Part shown: in pieces, positions 1 through 6,740 of the stretch
Layout of the letters: each line of letters starts with the position of its first letter
Position numbering within the stretch: position 1 is the stretch's first letter
DNA from: an uncultured Lachnospiraceae bacterium
Lineage (GTDB): Bacteria > Bacillota > Clostridia > Lachnospirales > Lachnospiraceae
Length of the DNA stretch: 12,659 nt
Assembly (NCBI GenBank): GCA_910579735.1
Contig: CAJTUZ010000044.1
Location: 1 to 12,659 of the forward strand
Direction of reading: 5' to 3'
Position numbers and translations under genes: made by a program
Notes under the pieces: model-generated
What the model saw: only the letters and a program-made list of their open reading frames with translations
The model's database searches: none
What the model was told of the DNA's origin: nothing

Positions 1-53
1 CTCAACCTTCTTTCTTGGAATTCCCTATACTTGAATTATACAGGAAGCTCCTT

Positions 54-641
54 TTAATGAAATAAGTACCGGCAGATAAAGATTTCAGCCAGACATACAA
101 CAAGTACAATTACACCTGCTAAAAGTGCGTATAATATTTTTTGATAATTTCTTTTTCCTATTTCCTGTTGTGTTTCATCGTGAGTTAATTGTTTTCCATC
201 AATAAATGCCAGAATTTCTTTATAAGTTTGAATGTCATGATTCTTTTTAAACTTTTCAATCTTACTTGTTGTATAAAATGTTACAGCAAATAAGCACAGC
301 CAAATAAGAACTCCTGTCTGCCCATCCATACTGAATAAAGGATAAGCACTTATTGCTAAAGTAATCAATTCAGCCAGGAAAATATAACTCATCACATTAA
401 ACTTTTTAATTGTGTCTTTTTCGACAATTTCCCTCATCTCCTTTATCTCTTCTTTTATAAAATTATCTAAAGATACATTGAAGATATTAGATAGTAAGAT
501 TAAACTTTTAACATCAGGACAACTTTTATTTGTTTCCCAGTTTGAAATTGTTTGTCTTGAAACAAATATTTGGAGAGCCAGTTCTTCTTGAGAGATCTTT
601 TGCTGTTCTCTAAATTTTTTGATTCGTAATCCAATATCCAT
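54..641 (-). CDS. Membrane-anchored XRE-family transcriptional regulator
   Basis: Predicted one-component DNA-binding regulator of 195 aa. Residues about 5-60 form an XRE/Cro-type helix-turn-helix (IKKFREQQKISQEELA, then SRQTISNWE, then a DVKSLILLSNIFNVSLD helix). The rest is not a soluble ligand domain: three hydrophobic stretches at about 81-103, 107-124 and 168-192 look like membrane helices, so the DNA-binding head would sit at the inner face of the membrane. The ATG at 641 is preceded by AAAGGAG with good spacing. A TATAAT and two identical-type palindromes lie just upstream, which suggests autoregulation. The gene is clearly more AT-rich than the genes to its right, a possible sign of separate origin. 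No terminator is evident in the 53 bases that follow it. XRE assignment is secure; target genes and signal are unknown. Confidence 0.9.
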   Translation of the reverse strand: MDIGLRIKKFREQQKISQEELALQIFVSRQTISNWETNKSCPDVKSLILLSNIFNVSLDNFIKEEIKEMREIVEKDTIKKFNVMSYIFLAELITLAISAYPLFSMDGQTGVLIWLCLFAVTFYTTSKIEKFKKNHDIQTYKEILAFIDGKQLTHDETQQEIGKRNYQKILYALLAGVIVLVVCLAEIFICRYLFH

Positions 642-668
642 TTTGAATCTTCTCCTTTATTTTATAAG

Positions 669-674
669 ATTATA
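669..674 (-). promoter_or_regulatory. Candidate -10 box of the XRE regulator gene
   Basis: A perfect TATAAT on the minus strand lies 28 bases upstream of the XRE start codon. The hexamer 17 bases further upstream (AGACTT, 692-697) is a poor -35. That -35 position falls inside the palindrome at 686-703, so a bound repressor would block polymerase. Placement is by eye. Confidence 0.45.
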
Positions 675-685
675 TTTTATTTGTC

Positions 686-703
686 TGTCAAAAGTCTTTG
701 ACA
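686..703. promoter_or_regulatory. Operator-like palindrome, copy 1 (XRE promoter)
   Basis: TGTCAAA-AGTC-TTTGACA is a perfect 7-bp inverted repeat with a 4-bp spacer. It lies directly upstream of the TATAAT of the XRE gene and covers the expected -35 position. A near-identical copy sits at 750-767. XRE repressors commonly bind such dyads at their own promoter, so the neighbouring XRE protein is the obvious candidate ligand; that link is inference. Confidence 0.7.
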
Positions 704-749
704 TTAGGATTTTCTTTGAAAAACAGGCTTCCGATAAAGCTTTTTTGCC

Positions 750-767
750 TGTCAAAAACCTTTGACA
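750..767. promoter_or_regulatory. Operator-like palindrome, copy 2
   Basis: TGTCAAA-AACC-TTTGACA has the same 7-4-7 geometry as copy 1. The arms are identical; only the spacer differs. The copies start 64 bp apart, close to six helical turns, so two bound dimers would lie on about the same face of the DNA and could cooperate or loop. Both copies are also followed by ATT on the plus strand, so the conserved block is slightly longer than the dyad. Confidence 0.65.
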
Positions 768-911
768 TTGCCCTTTTATGTAAAAAAATACTGTAAGATA
801 ATAAAAATAGATCCAACAGATCATTTTTACAGAAATAAATTATATACTCGGGAAGGAGTAAGTGCAATATATCATTATATTATTTCGCCGGCTATGTTTT
901 TGATCATAAAA
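768..911. other. AT-rich intergenic stretch, no gene supported
   Basis: The 302-base gap between the XRE gene and the first M56 gene holds the two palindromes and the terminator described separately. The part between them is strongly AT-rich. A purine-rich AAGGAG is present near 853, but nothing credible is translated after it: only a 13-codon GTG frame follows. No RNA gene was recognised. Confidence 0.5.
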
Positions 912-934
912 CAGCCGTCCGAGAGGGACGGCTG
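912..934 (-). terminator. Rho-independent terminator of the first BlaI/M56 operon
   Basis: CAGCCGTCC and GGACGGCTG form a perfect 9-bp GC-rich stem around a 5-base loop. It starts 10 bases after the stop codon of the M56 gene. On the minus strand the stem is followed by TTTTATGATC. On the plus strand a T-rich run also follows within about 10 bases, so it could work in both directions. It separates the operon from the XRE gene. Confidence 0.85.
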
Positions 935-943
935 GAAATTTTC

Positions 944-3226
944 TTAATTTTTTTCATCCAGATAAATCAAAATTCTATTATACAGCTCCGTAATCGCCTC
1001 TTCCGTTTCGGAACAGGGATAAAGAGAACCAAACAACGCTTCCATATGACTGCGCTCATACGTGATCTTTTCATAACCCGATTCTTCATATGGGGAACGA
1101 TCCGTTCTATCCTCTATATCACTGATCTGTATATTACATTCTTCCAGATTCTCAATCGATGCAAACATGAGCGCCGCCTCCAAAAAGAGGGTATCCGGGT
1201 CAGTCTGGGCCGGGTTATCCTCTTCCAGCTTATAGTAAATCGTCACGGCATACGGCTGTGTAGCCGTCTCAAGCTCCACATACTGATAACTCAACCCGGA
1301 AGCTCCCGGCAGTACGCCGGCAATTCGGGACGTCCGGCTTGCATCCCCTACGTAAGGAGTCCTGTTTTCCACCAAAGTCTGCAACGCTTCCTGCACGGAT
1401 TCTCTGCTTAAAAATAAAACTCTGACGGAATCCGTTAATTCTGCCAATTCCTGACTGACTTTTGAGATCTCGGCCTGCATATCAGGCGCAGCATCCGTAT
1501 TATCAGCCGGAATATATAAATAACAGGGTGCTTCCGGGTTTAAAGAAATATGTGTTGTCGTTATTTTCTCATCCGGGAGGTATACACGGTTATCTTCCTC
1601 ATCCACGCTTTCTTCCTCATAATCGTGGTAAGTAATGCCCAGACCGTCTTCTTCCCCGCTTTCTGCATCGGAAGGCGTAAATGAATGTGTCTGCCCATCC
1701 GCCCTGTCCGGCATGAGAATCTGTTCATTTGCAAGATAATCCTGCTTTTCTTCCGGTATCGGAATAAGTTCGGGTGTCTCTGCGGCATTCTCTGCCGGCT
1801 CATCCGACGGCCATTCTTCGGAAGCGATATCTTCATATAGATAAGTCGTTTCTCCGGTGTTACTATCCGTCCCCGGCACACCGCTTATTTCTCCCGCGCT
1901 GTCCGCCCCCAGTACGCCGCTTATCCCCTGCACATCTTCTTCCGGATAACCCTCATAACCGTGCATGGCTGTAACGAGCGCTCCATTGGAACCATACTCT
2001 CCGATCATTACCACATCACGTTCTTTCGCGATTTCTACCGCCTCTTCCCAGAACATCATGCTAAAGCGTCCTATCTCTCTGTCGGAATCCTTATGATATA
2101 CAATAATATCCGTGCCGTTTGCTCCGCCGAAATATACTTTCTGTACCAGATCGTCCGGAAAGGTTACCTGAAAGCATTCTGTCGTCACAGTCTTTGCACT
2201 CTCTCCTTCCAGAACATAAACACCGTCCGGATACTCTTTGGACTTTGTAAAAGTAGATGTGATCATCATTACTGCTGCTGCTATCGTCAAAAGAAGCACC
2301 GCTGCCAGTCTGCGGGGTTTGTTGGCGATCCTGCAGATCCGCTCCTTCATCCCTTCCGAGCCGGCAGTCATGGTCGTCGCCGCACATATGAGATCGGAGG
2401 CCTTGGTTTTCCTGCTGATCAGAACGAGCAATGTCTTCCCGTAAGCGATCCTCTCTTCTTCCCCAAGCATTTTAATCGCCGCTTCGTCACAGGCAAGTTC
2501 GCAATCCTGCTTTGATAGGACTGCAGCCATCCACACGAGCGGATGAAACCAGTAAACAGCCGTCAAAGCGCAGCGAAGCACTGACCAGAAAACATCCCTG
2601 TGCTTATAATGGCAATATTCATGCGTCAGAATATGGCGGACTTTTTCCTCATCCTCTATCATATCCTCCGGTATATATACCGCCTGTCTAAAGAAAGCTC
2701 CGTACAGACAGGGCGAAGAAATCTCTTTTGTCAGGTAAACCGGCAGCCTGAAATCTTCTTTTTCATATCTTTTACGACTTTTACGAAGACATTCTGCAAA
2801 CCGGATATTTACCAGAACGATCCACAAACATGATGCCGCCATGCCGATATACCAAATAGCTCTGAAAATATCTCCCCAAGTCCATGTGATACGTCCTGCA
2901 TAAAATACCGCCGTAGGACCATCTGCAGAAGTTGTTGTGATAAAGGGCAGATTGCCGGCGGGGACTTCGATCTGCCCGGGGACTTCCCCATCATAAATAT
3001 AGTCCTGTGCCGCCCTCTCCATTTTATTCACCGCATTCATGATGCTGAAGCTGCTTTCCGGCACAACATCCGGGAAAATCAAAGCGATACCGGGCATGAT
3101 CAGTCTGACCGCCACAATAAGCCAGAGCATATACTGTATGCCGGCGCTGATTCTTCCCTTGCACAATCTGCGCAGAAGCATAACCCCTAGGATCAATACG
3201 GAAACTGCTATGACCGTCTCTTTCAT
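944..3226 (-). CDS. M56-family (BlaR1-type) sensor metalloprotease with DUF4825-like ectodomain
   Basis: Membrane zinc protease of 760 aa, expected to act on its partner repressor. Helices are seen at about 2-20, 28-50 and 117-141. A cytoplasmic gluzincin domain follows, with SPCLYGAFFRQAVYIP (171-186), the zinc motif HEYCH (202-206), a hydrophobic WFHPLVW segment and ELACDEA (243-249). Helix four is at about 306-324. The outer part (about 325-760) is long. It contains an acidic linker (about 427-556) and a C-terminal region whose NRTPYVGDASRTSRIAGVLP (621-640) and QPYAVTIYYKLEE (657-669) resemble DUF4825. No transpeptidase-like SxxK penicillin sensor is seen. The ATG overlaps the stop of the upstream BlaI gene by 4 bases, so translation is probably coupled. 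The M56 call is strong; the signal sensed is unknown. Confidence 0.92.
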   Translation of the reverse strand: MKETVIAVSVLILGVMLLRRLCKGRISAGIQYMLWLIVAVRLIMPGIALIFPDVVPESSFSIMNAVNKMERAAQDYIYDGEVPGQIEVPAGNLPFITTTSADGPTAVFYAGRITWTWGDIFRAIWYIGMAASCLWIVLVNIRFAECLRKSRKRYEKEDFRLPVYLTKEISSPCLYGAFFRQAVYIPEDMIEDEEKVRHILTHEYCHYKHRDVFWSVLRCALTAVYWFHPLVWMAAVLSKQDCELACDEAAIKMLGEEERIAYGKTLLVLISRKTKASDLICAATTMTAGSEGMKERICRIANKPRRLAAVLLLTIAAAVMMITSTFTKSKEYPDGVYVLEGESAKTVTTECFQVTFPDDLVQKVYFGGANGTDIIVYHKDSDREIGRFSMMFWEEAVEIAKERDVVMIGEYGSNGALVTAMHGYEGYPEEDVQGISGVLGADSAGEISGVPGTDSNTGETTYLYEDIASEEWPSDEPAENAAETPELIPIPEEKQDYLANEQILMPDRADGQTHSFTPSDAESGEEDGLGITYHDYEEESVDEEDNRVYLPDEKITTTHISLNPEAPCYLYIPADNTDAAPDMQAEISKVSQELAELTDSVRVLFLSRESVQEALQTLVENRTPYVGDASRTSRIAGVLPGASGLSYQYVELETATQPYAVTIYYKLEEDNPAQTDPDTLFLEAALMFASIENLEECNIQISDIEDRTDRSPYEESGYEKITYERSHMEALFGSLYPCSETEEAITELYNRILIYLDEKN
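1850..1924 (-). repeat. Imperfect tandem repeat in the M56 ectodomain linker
   Basis: Residues 435-446 (ISGVLGADSAGE) and 447-459 (ISGVPGTDSNTGE) are two tandem, diverged copies of a 12-13-residue unit. The unit sits at the start of the acidic, low-complexity linker. It looks like a slippage-derived spacer rather than a folded domain. Confidence 0.6.
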
Positions 3227-3612
3227 TTACATTCCTCCCCTGTTGTTTCTGCCTGTTCCAGGATCCTGTACAGCTCTTCGATATCTTCCCTGGTAAGCGC
3301 CTTATCCTCCACCATGGCATTGACCATCATACCGATGCTCCCTCTGTATACTTTATCCAGAAATCCTTTCGTTTCCCGAATGGAAACCTCGCTTTTTAAC
3401 AGCAGCGGATAAAACTGTTTGGCCCGCCCCTTGATCCGGAAAGCAACAGCCCCCTTTTTCTCCATTCTGTTCAGCATTGTTATCACGATATGTTTATCCC
3501 AGCCGGTATCTTCCTGCAGCGCAGCAGTCAGTTCCGTTATGGTAGCACACTCCCTCTCCCACAATATATTCATGATCTTCCATTCCCCATCGGATAAATT
3601 TACATTGGTCAT
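3223..3612 (-). CDS. BlaI/MecI/CopY-family repressor (module 1)
   Basis: Predicted dimeric winged-helix repressor of 129 aa, the usual length for BlaI/MecI. The N-terminal winged helix includes LSDGEWKIMNILWERECATI, then the recognition-helix region GWDKHIVITMLNRMEKKG, with the W-plus-TxLxRxxKKG pattern typical of the family. The C-terminal dimerisation part ends LTREDIEELYRILEQ. The frame stays open upstream to 3681, but ATG 3612 is preferred: GGGAG lies 10 bases before it and the protein then begins right at the family start. Its stop overlaps the M56 start by 4 bases. A consensus promoter with inverted GGTATAC repeats lies about 110 bases upstream, so it probably represses its own operon. 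The staphylococcal Asn-Phe cleavage site is not conserved; Ala-Met aligns there. Confidence 0.92.
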   Translation of the reverse strand: MTNVNLSDGEWKIMNILWERECATITELTAALQEDTGWDKHIVITMLNRMEKKGAVAFRIKGRAKQFYPLLLKSEVSIRETKGFLDKVYRGSIGMMVNAMVEDKALTREDIEELYRILEQAETTGEECK

Positions 3613-3705
3613 ACAATCCATGCTCCCTTCCATACAGCCTGAAAATACAGTCTGGTATAAACTTACACAATACGATTGCAAAATAGCGCCGTTTCATTTA
3701 TGTAA

Positions 3706-3744
3706 GGTATACTTTCGTATACCAAATATACCATATAGGTATAC
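3706..3744. promoter_or_regulatory. Operator cluster for BlaI module 1
   Basis: There are four half-sites of one motif. GGTATAC-TTTC-GTATACC (3706-3723) is a perfect 7-4-7 inverted repeat over the expected transcription start. TATACC-ATATA-GGTATA (3727-3743) is a second dyad over the promoter spacer and the -10 box. Occupancy of either would block initiation. BlaI/MecI proteins classically bind dyads in their own promoters; that the adjacent BlaI binds here is inference. Confidence 0.75.
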
Positions 3745-3753
3745 ACGTGTCAA
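3725..3753 (-). promoter_or_regulatory. SigA-type promoter of BlaI/M56 module 1
   Basis: On the minus strand a perfect TTGACA (3748-3753) is followed after exactly 17 bases by TATATT (3725-3730). Transcription would start near 3718, inside the operator dyad, giving a leader of about 105 bases before the BlaI start codon at 3612. Confidence 0.8.
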
Positions 3754-3811
3754 CCATGTAAATGTTACCAATACAATACCAGCATAAGAATTCCATGCTT
3801 CGTTTATCATG

Positions 3812-5521
3812 TTACGGCGCCCCGGCATTCCAGACATCTGTATCAACAATCCAGAGAGGATCGCCTGCAAAAGACTGACTCTCTGTATCATAATTGGCGT
3901 CATACATGGGTATCATCACTTCGTTGCCGTCCGCAAACCGGTAACGCACCATAGCCTGATAAGAATAGTTCGCTTCAACCCTGCCTTCCCCGCCCGACAG
4001 ATTCAATATATATTCAGCCGCATGCTCCGGGGTCTCATATACGGTGTTATCTGTTGAAGAAGTCCCTTCATTCCTCTGAGAATTAATTGCCTCAACGAAA
4101 CCGCTCTGTACATAATCGACGAATTGATATTCTTCGTTTATCCAATAGGCTCTTTCAAATTCTTCCACGGATGAAATACTGTCCAAAAACTCCACAGCGC
4201 ACTCACGAATCCGATATTCTCCTTCGTCTTCCGCATAGTTTAGCCGCATTTGCCACACGCTGACATGCGGATCGGAAGTATATGCATAATAACGGATATC
4301 CGCCTCTGCCTCTCCCCATATGATTTCGTATCGGTAAGAATCCGGCCAGGGACTGGAAAATCCATAAGAATAACCGTCCCCGGTCTTTTCCAATAACATA
4401 TTTTCCTCATTCTCCAAAGCCGTCACTTCATCCGGATACAACGAAGCAATCACATCTCCTTCTCTGGCACAGCAGGCATCCGCATATGCTTCTATAAGCG
4501 CCCTTATCTTCTCTTGTTCTTCTTCGCTTACCTTCTGTGAACCGTTCTTCTTTGCCGGATTCAGTAGAAGTCCCGCACCGACTGCCGCTAAAACGGCACC
4601 CGCTGCCACAACAGTCAGAAACGTCCGGTTTTGATAAGACAATATATTCCGTATCCGGTGCTTTACTTCTCCTTCGCCGAATGCTAACGGATTGCCTCTA
4701 AACACGCTCTTTTCCGTGGATAAAGATAAGAGCGCCAATGAATATTCTTTTTTACTGTCCATGCCGATTTTTTTGATGACTGCTTCGTCGCAGGACATTT
4801 CCATGTCACTTTCCATCAGTACAAACGCCAGCCACACAAGCGGATTGAACCAATGAATACATACCGCTCCATATGCGGCCGCTTTTACCAGATGATCTTT
4901 TCTTGCAATATGAACACCTTCATGTTCCAGGACATACCGTTTATCCTTCTCCGTCAAATGTACCGGTAAATAAATCCGCGGCCTTATCAGGCCAAACACA
5001 AACGGCGTATCAATTCCTTCCATTTCATAGCATCTATCGTCCATTCGAACGGCTCTTTTTAAAGACCGTGCCAGCCGAACCGCCTTTCTTATACCGGCGC
5101 CGGTCAGAAGGAGCATTCCTCCAAACCATACCCAGGCCGCCGCGGTTATCACCCTCTGTATCCAAAACGCAGTCTTTGTGCGTTCACTGCCTGTAGACAG
5201 CATCCTCTGCTGTTGTATTTCATCCGCCCCATGCTGTTCCTGCATGTCATCCTCTCCGGTATTTCCCCAGCCGTTTTCATTCTCCCCGCCGCTCCATCTC
5301 ATAATGTTTTCCTGGGAGATCATTTCCGTATCAAACCGCAGCAGACTAAAACTGCTCGATATGGAAAAAGGACAGATCAGACGGAACAAAACCACGCTCC
5401 ATAACAGATAAGAAAAAATTTTCGGTTGTTTTCTGAACAAAAGCCGCAGTATGATAACTGCCGCGATACAATAACCCGCCGCCAGACTCATATTCAGTAT
5501 TTTCATAAACAGCAGACTCAT
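3812..5521 (-). CDS. M56-family (BlaR1-type) sensor metalloprotease, module 2
   Basis: Membrane zinc protease of 569 aa. Predicted helices are at about 10-29, 35-52, 124-145 and 301-321. Between helices three and four lie TPFVFGLIRPRIYLP (172-186), the zinc motif HEGVH (200-204), the WFNPLVW segment and EMSCDEAVI (241-249), the standard M56 order. The first outer loop (about 53-120) is hydrophilic and Gln/Glu/Gly-rich. The C-terminal outer domain (about 325-569) starts with a helix-like ALIEAYADACCAREGDVIA, loosely reminiscent of NTF2-like folds, but I cannot name it. It does not resemble the DUF4825 or Asp-box ectodomains of the two neighbouring M56 proteins, nor a penicillin-binding domain. 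The ATG follows GAGGGGAG; the BlaI stop is 17 bases upstream. Only a weak hairpin follows the stop, so read-through into module 1 is possible. Confidence 0.92.
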   Translation of the reverse strand: MSLLFMKILNMSLAAGYCIAAVIILRLLFRKQPKIFSYLLWSVVLFRLICPFSISSSFSLLRFDTEMISQENIMRWSGGENENGWGNTGEDDMQEQHGADEIQQQRMLSTGSERTKTAFWIQRVITAAAWVWFGGMLLLTGAGIRKAVRLARSLKRAVRMDDRCYEMEGIDTPFVFGLIRPRIYLPVHLTEKDKRYVLEHEGVHIARKDHLVKAAAYGAVCIHWFNPLVWLAFVLMESDMEMSCDEAVIKKIGMDSKKEYSLALLSLSTEKSVFRGNPLAFGEGEVKHRIRNILSYQNRTFLTVVAAGAVLAAVGAGLLLNPAKKNGSQKVSEEEQEKIRALIEAYADACCAREGDVIASLYPDEVTALENEENMLLEKTGDGYSYGFSSPWPDSYRYEIIWGEAEADIRYYAYTSDPHVSVWQMRLNYAEDEGEYRIRECAVEFLDSISSVEEFERAYWINEEYQFVDYVQSGFVEAINSQRNEGTSSTDNTVYETPEHAAEYILNLSGGEGRVEANYSYQAMVRYRFADGNEVMIPMYDANYDTESQSFAGDPLWIVDTDVWNAGAP

Positions 5522-5538
5522 ATCCGATCTCTCCCCTC

Positions 5539-5910
5539 TTATACTCCTTTATCCTGTGCAAAGCGATCGATCAGCTCTTTGATTTCCTCTGCCTGATCGG
5601 CGCTCAGTTTCTTTCCGCCCATAAACGCCGTCAGAAATTTCGGAATAGAACCCCCGAAAGATTCCTCAACGAATTTCCTGCTTTTATAACTGTAAAACTC
5701 TTCTTCGGACAGCAGGGAAGTGACTACTGCTTTTTCGTTCTGAAAAATTCCTCTCTCGCATAGCTTCTTTAATACCGTATAGGTAGTAGATTTTTTCCAT
5801 CCGAATTCCTTCTCACATAATTTTACGAGTTCCGGTGAAGAAATCGGTTCCTTCTGCCAGATAAGTTTCGCAAATTTCGCTTCGCCTTCGGCGAGCCGAT
5901 ACTCTTTCAT
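5539..5910 (-). CDS. BlaI/MecI/CopY-family repressor (module 2)
   Basis: Predicted winged-helix repressor of 123 aa. It begins MKEYRLAEGEAKFAKLIWQK, carries ISSPELVKLCEKEFGW and the recognition-helix region KKSTTYTVLKKLCERG, and ends with the helical LSADQAEEIKELIDRFAQ. The open frame runs upstream to 5997, but that would place the N-terminus inside the operator and promoter. ATG 5910 has AAAGGAGG at a spacing of 7 and gives the family length. It forms an operon with the M56 gene 17 bases downstream. The recognition region differs from the BlaI proteins of modules 1 and 3, in line with the different operator. The position of the staphylococcal Asn-Phe cleavage bond aligns here with Ala-Phe. 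Confidence 0.92.
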   Translation of the reverse strand: MKEYRLAEGEAKFAKLIWQKEPISSPELVKLCEKEFGWKKSTTYTVLKKLCERGIFQNEKAVVTSLLSEEEFYSYKSRKFVEESFGGSIPKFLTAFMGGKKLSADQAEEIKELIDRFAQDKGV

Positions 5911-5941
5911 GTCAAGTCCTCCTTTATTGTCATGGTTATTC

Positions 5942-5987
5942 GGTCTATAAATGATAGACTGTGTATCCAGTCTATCATTTATAGACC
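5942..5987. promoter_or_regulatory. 46-bp double-dyad operator of BlaI module 2
   Basis: A perfect 19-bp inverted repeat (5942-5960 against 5969-5987) is separated by 8 bases. Each arm is itself a dyad, GTCTAT-AAATG-ATAGAC or its reverse complement, so the site holds four half-sites in two operators about 27 bp apart centre to centre. The right operator covers the promoter spacer and touches the -10 box; the left one covers the region just after the transcription start. Confidence 0.85.
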
Positions 5988-5997
5988 AAATTGTCAA
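5969..5997 (-). promoter_or_regulatory. Promoter of BlaI/M56 module 2
   Basis: On the minus strand a perfect TTGACA (5992-5997) is followed after 17 bases by TAGACT (5969-5974, four of six consensus bases). The -10 box is built partly from operator sequence. Transcription would start near 5962, about 50 bases before the BlaI start codon. Confidence 0.7.
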
Positions 5998-6036
5998 TAT
6001 TTTGCAGAAATATGGTTATCAGTAAAGCGGAATATG

Positions 6037-6045
6037 TGGTATGAT
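6037..6045 (+). promoter_or_regulatory. Extended -10 promoter of the Nudix gene
   Basis: TGGTATGAT fits an extended -10 element (TGn plus a TATGAT hexamer). No convincing -35 hexamer is present 16-18 bases upstream, which is usual for extended -10 promoters. Transcription would begin near 6052, about 65 bases before the start codon at 6118. Confidence 0.5.
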
Positions 6046-6117
6046 GGATAAAAGGAAGATCTTACGGCAGATGCAGTCAGGAAGAATCGATTCATGAAAG
6101 CGGAAACGGAGAATTAA

Positions 6118-6654
6118 ATGCGTATTTTATTTGAAATGGACAAAAAGGACTATACCCCTAATGGAAGCGTTTTTAGCAGACCTTCTGCAAGAGCCATCAT
6201 CATTAAAGATGGAAAAATCGCAATGGTATATAGTAAAAAATATAATTATTATAAATTTCCGGGCGGAGGCATAGAATCTGATGAATGTGCAGAAGATGCC
6301 TTGATCAGAGAAGTCCTAGAGGAAACGGGCTTATGTGTTATGAAAGATTCTATCCGGGAATATGGGCAGGTTCACCGGATTCAGAAGGGAACAAAAGAGG
6401 ATATCTTTATACAGGACAATTATTATTTTTTATGTTGTGTGAAAGAGGATATAAAAAAGCAGAATTTAGACAGTTATGAAGCGGACGAAGGCTTTACGCT
6501 TGTATTTTCGGACCCGCAGCATGCAATCAATGTAAACAGGAGCAATATCCTGGATGATTTCAGTCAGGTAATGCTGGAACGGGAGGCGCTTGTTTTAGAA
6601 TTGCTGATACAGGAAGGATATTTTGAATGTGGAGGTACACTCCAACCAATATAA
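6118..6654 (+). CDS. Nudix hydrolase
   Basis: Enzyme of 178 aa of the Nudix superfamily, which cleaves a nucleoside diphosphate linked to another group using Mg2+ or Mn2+. The full Nudix box GX5EX7REUXEEXGU is present at residues 50-72, with E56 and the REVLEETGL block (64-72); E68 and E69 are the expected metal ligands. The preceding ARAIIIKDGKIAMV and KYNYYKFPGGG strands are typical. A tail of about 50 residues follows the core fold. The substrate cannot be read from the sequence. ATG 6118 has GGAG 6 bases upstream. It is the only complete plus-strand gene in the window, diverges from BlaI module 2 and converges on the XRE-PurM gene. It is a housekeeping or sanitising enzyme rather than an obvious part of the signalling modules. 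Confidence 0.93.
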   Translation: MRILFEMDKKDYTPNGSVFSRPSARAIIIKDGKIAMVYSKKYNYYKFPGGGIESDECAEDALIREVLEETGLCVMKDSIREYGQVHRIQKGTKEDIFIQDNYYFLCCVKEDIKKQNLDSYEADEGFTLVFSDPQHAINVNRSNILDDFSQVMLEREALVLELLIQEGYFECGGTLQPI

Positions 6655-6674
6655 TGTTTACGCCTTATTTTATG

Positions 6675-6716
6675 AAAAATACCCGGACCGGTACCGACCT
6701 CTGTCCGGGTATTTTT
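6675..6716. terminator. Strong bidirectional terminator between convergent genes
   Basis: AAAAATACCCGGAC (6675-6688) and GTCCGGGTATTTTT (6703-6716) form a perfect 14-bp inverted repeat around a 14-base loop. The outer A/T part supplies a U-tract in both directions. It serves the Nudix gene on plus and the XRE-PurM gene on minus. The loop contains the perfect 8-bp palindrome CGGTACCG. Confidence 0.93.
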
Positions 6717-6740
6717 GCTCTGATTTTTGAACTTTACTAT

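Noticed and set aside
698..767. TTGACA hexamers inside the two palindromes as plus-strand -35 boxes
   Set aside because: No acceptable -10 box lies 16-18 bases downstream of either on the plus strand, and no plus-strand gene follows. The hexamers are part of the dyad arms.
762..947. Plus-strand open frame of 61 codons between the XRE and M56 genes
   Set aside because: It starts at a TTG inside the second palindrome without a ribosome site, and its last third runs through the terminator hairpin. Composition is that of an AT-rich spacer.
3781..3799. AGCAT...ATGCT hairpin after the module 2 M56 gene as a terminator
   Set aside because: The stem has only 5 bp, the loop is long and no T-run follows. 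It is recorded as absence of a clear terminator.
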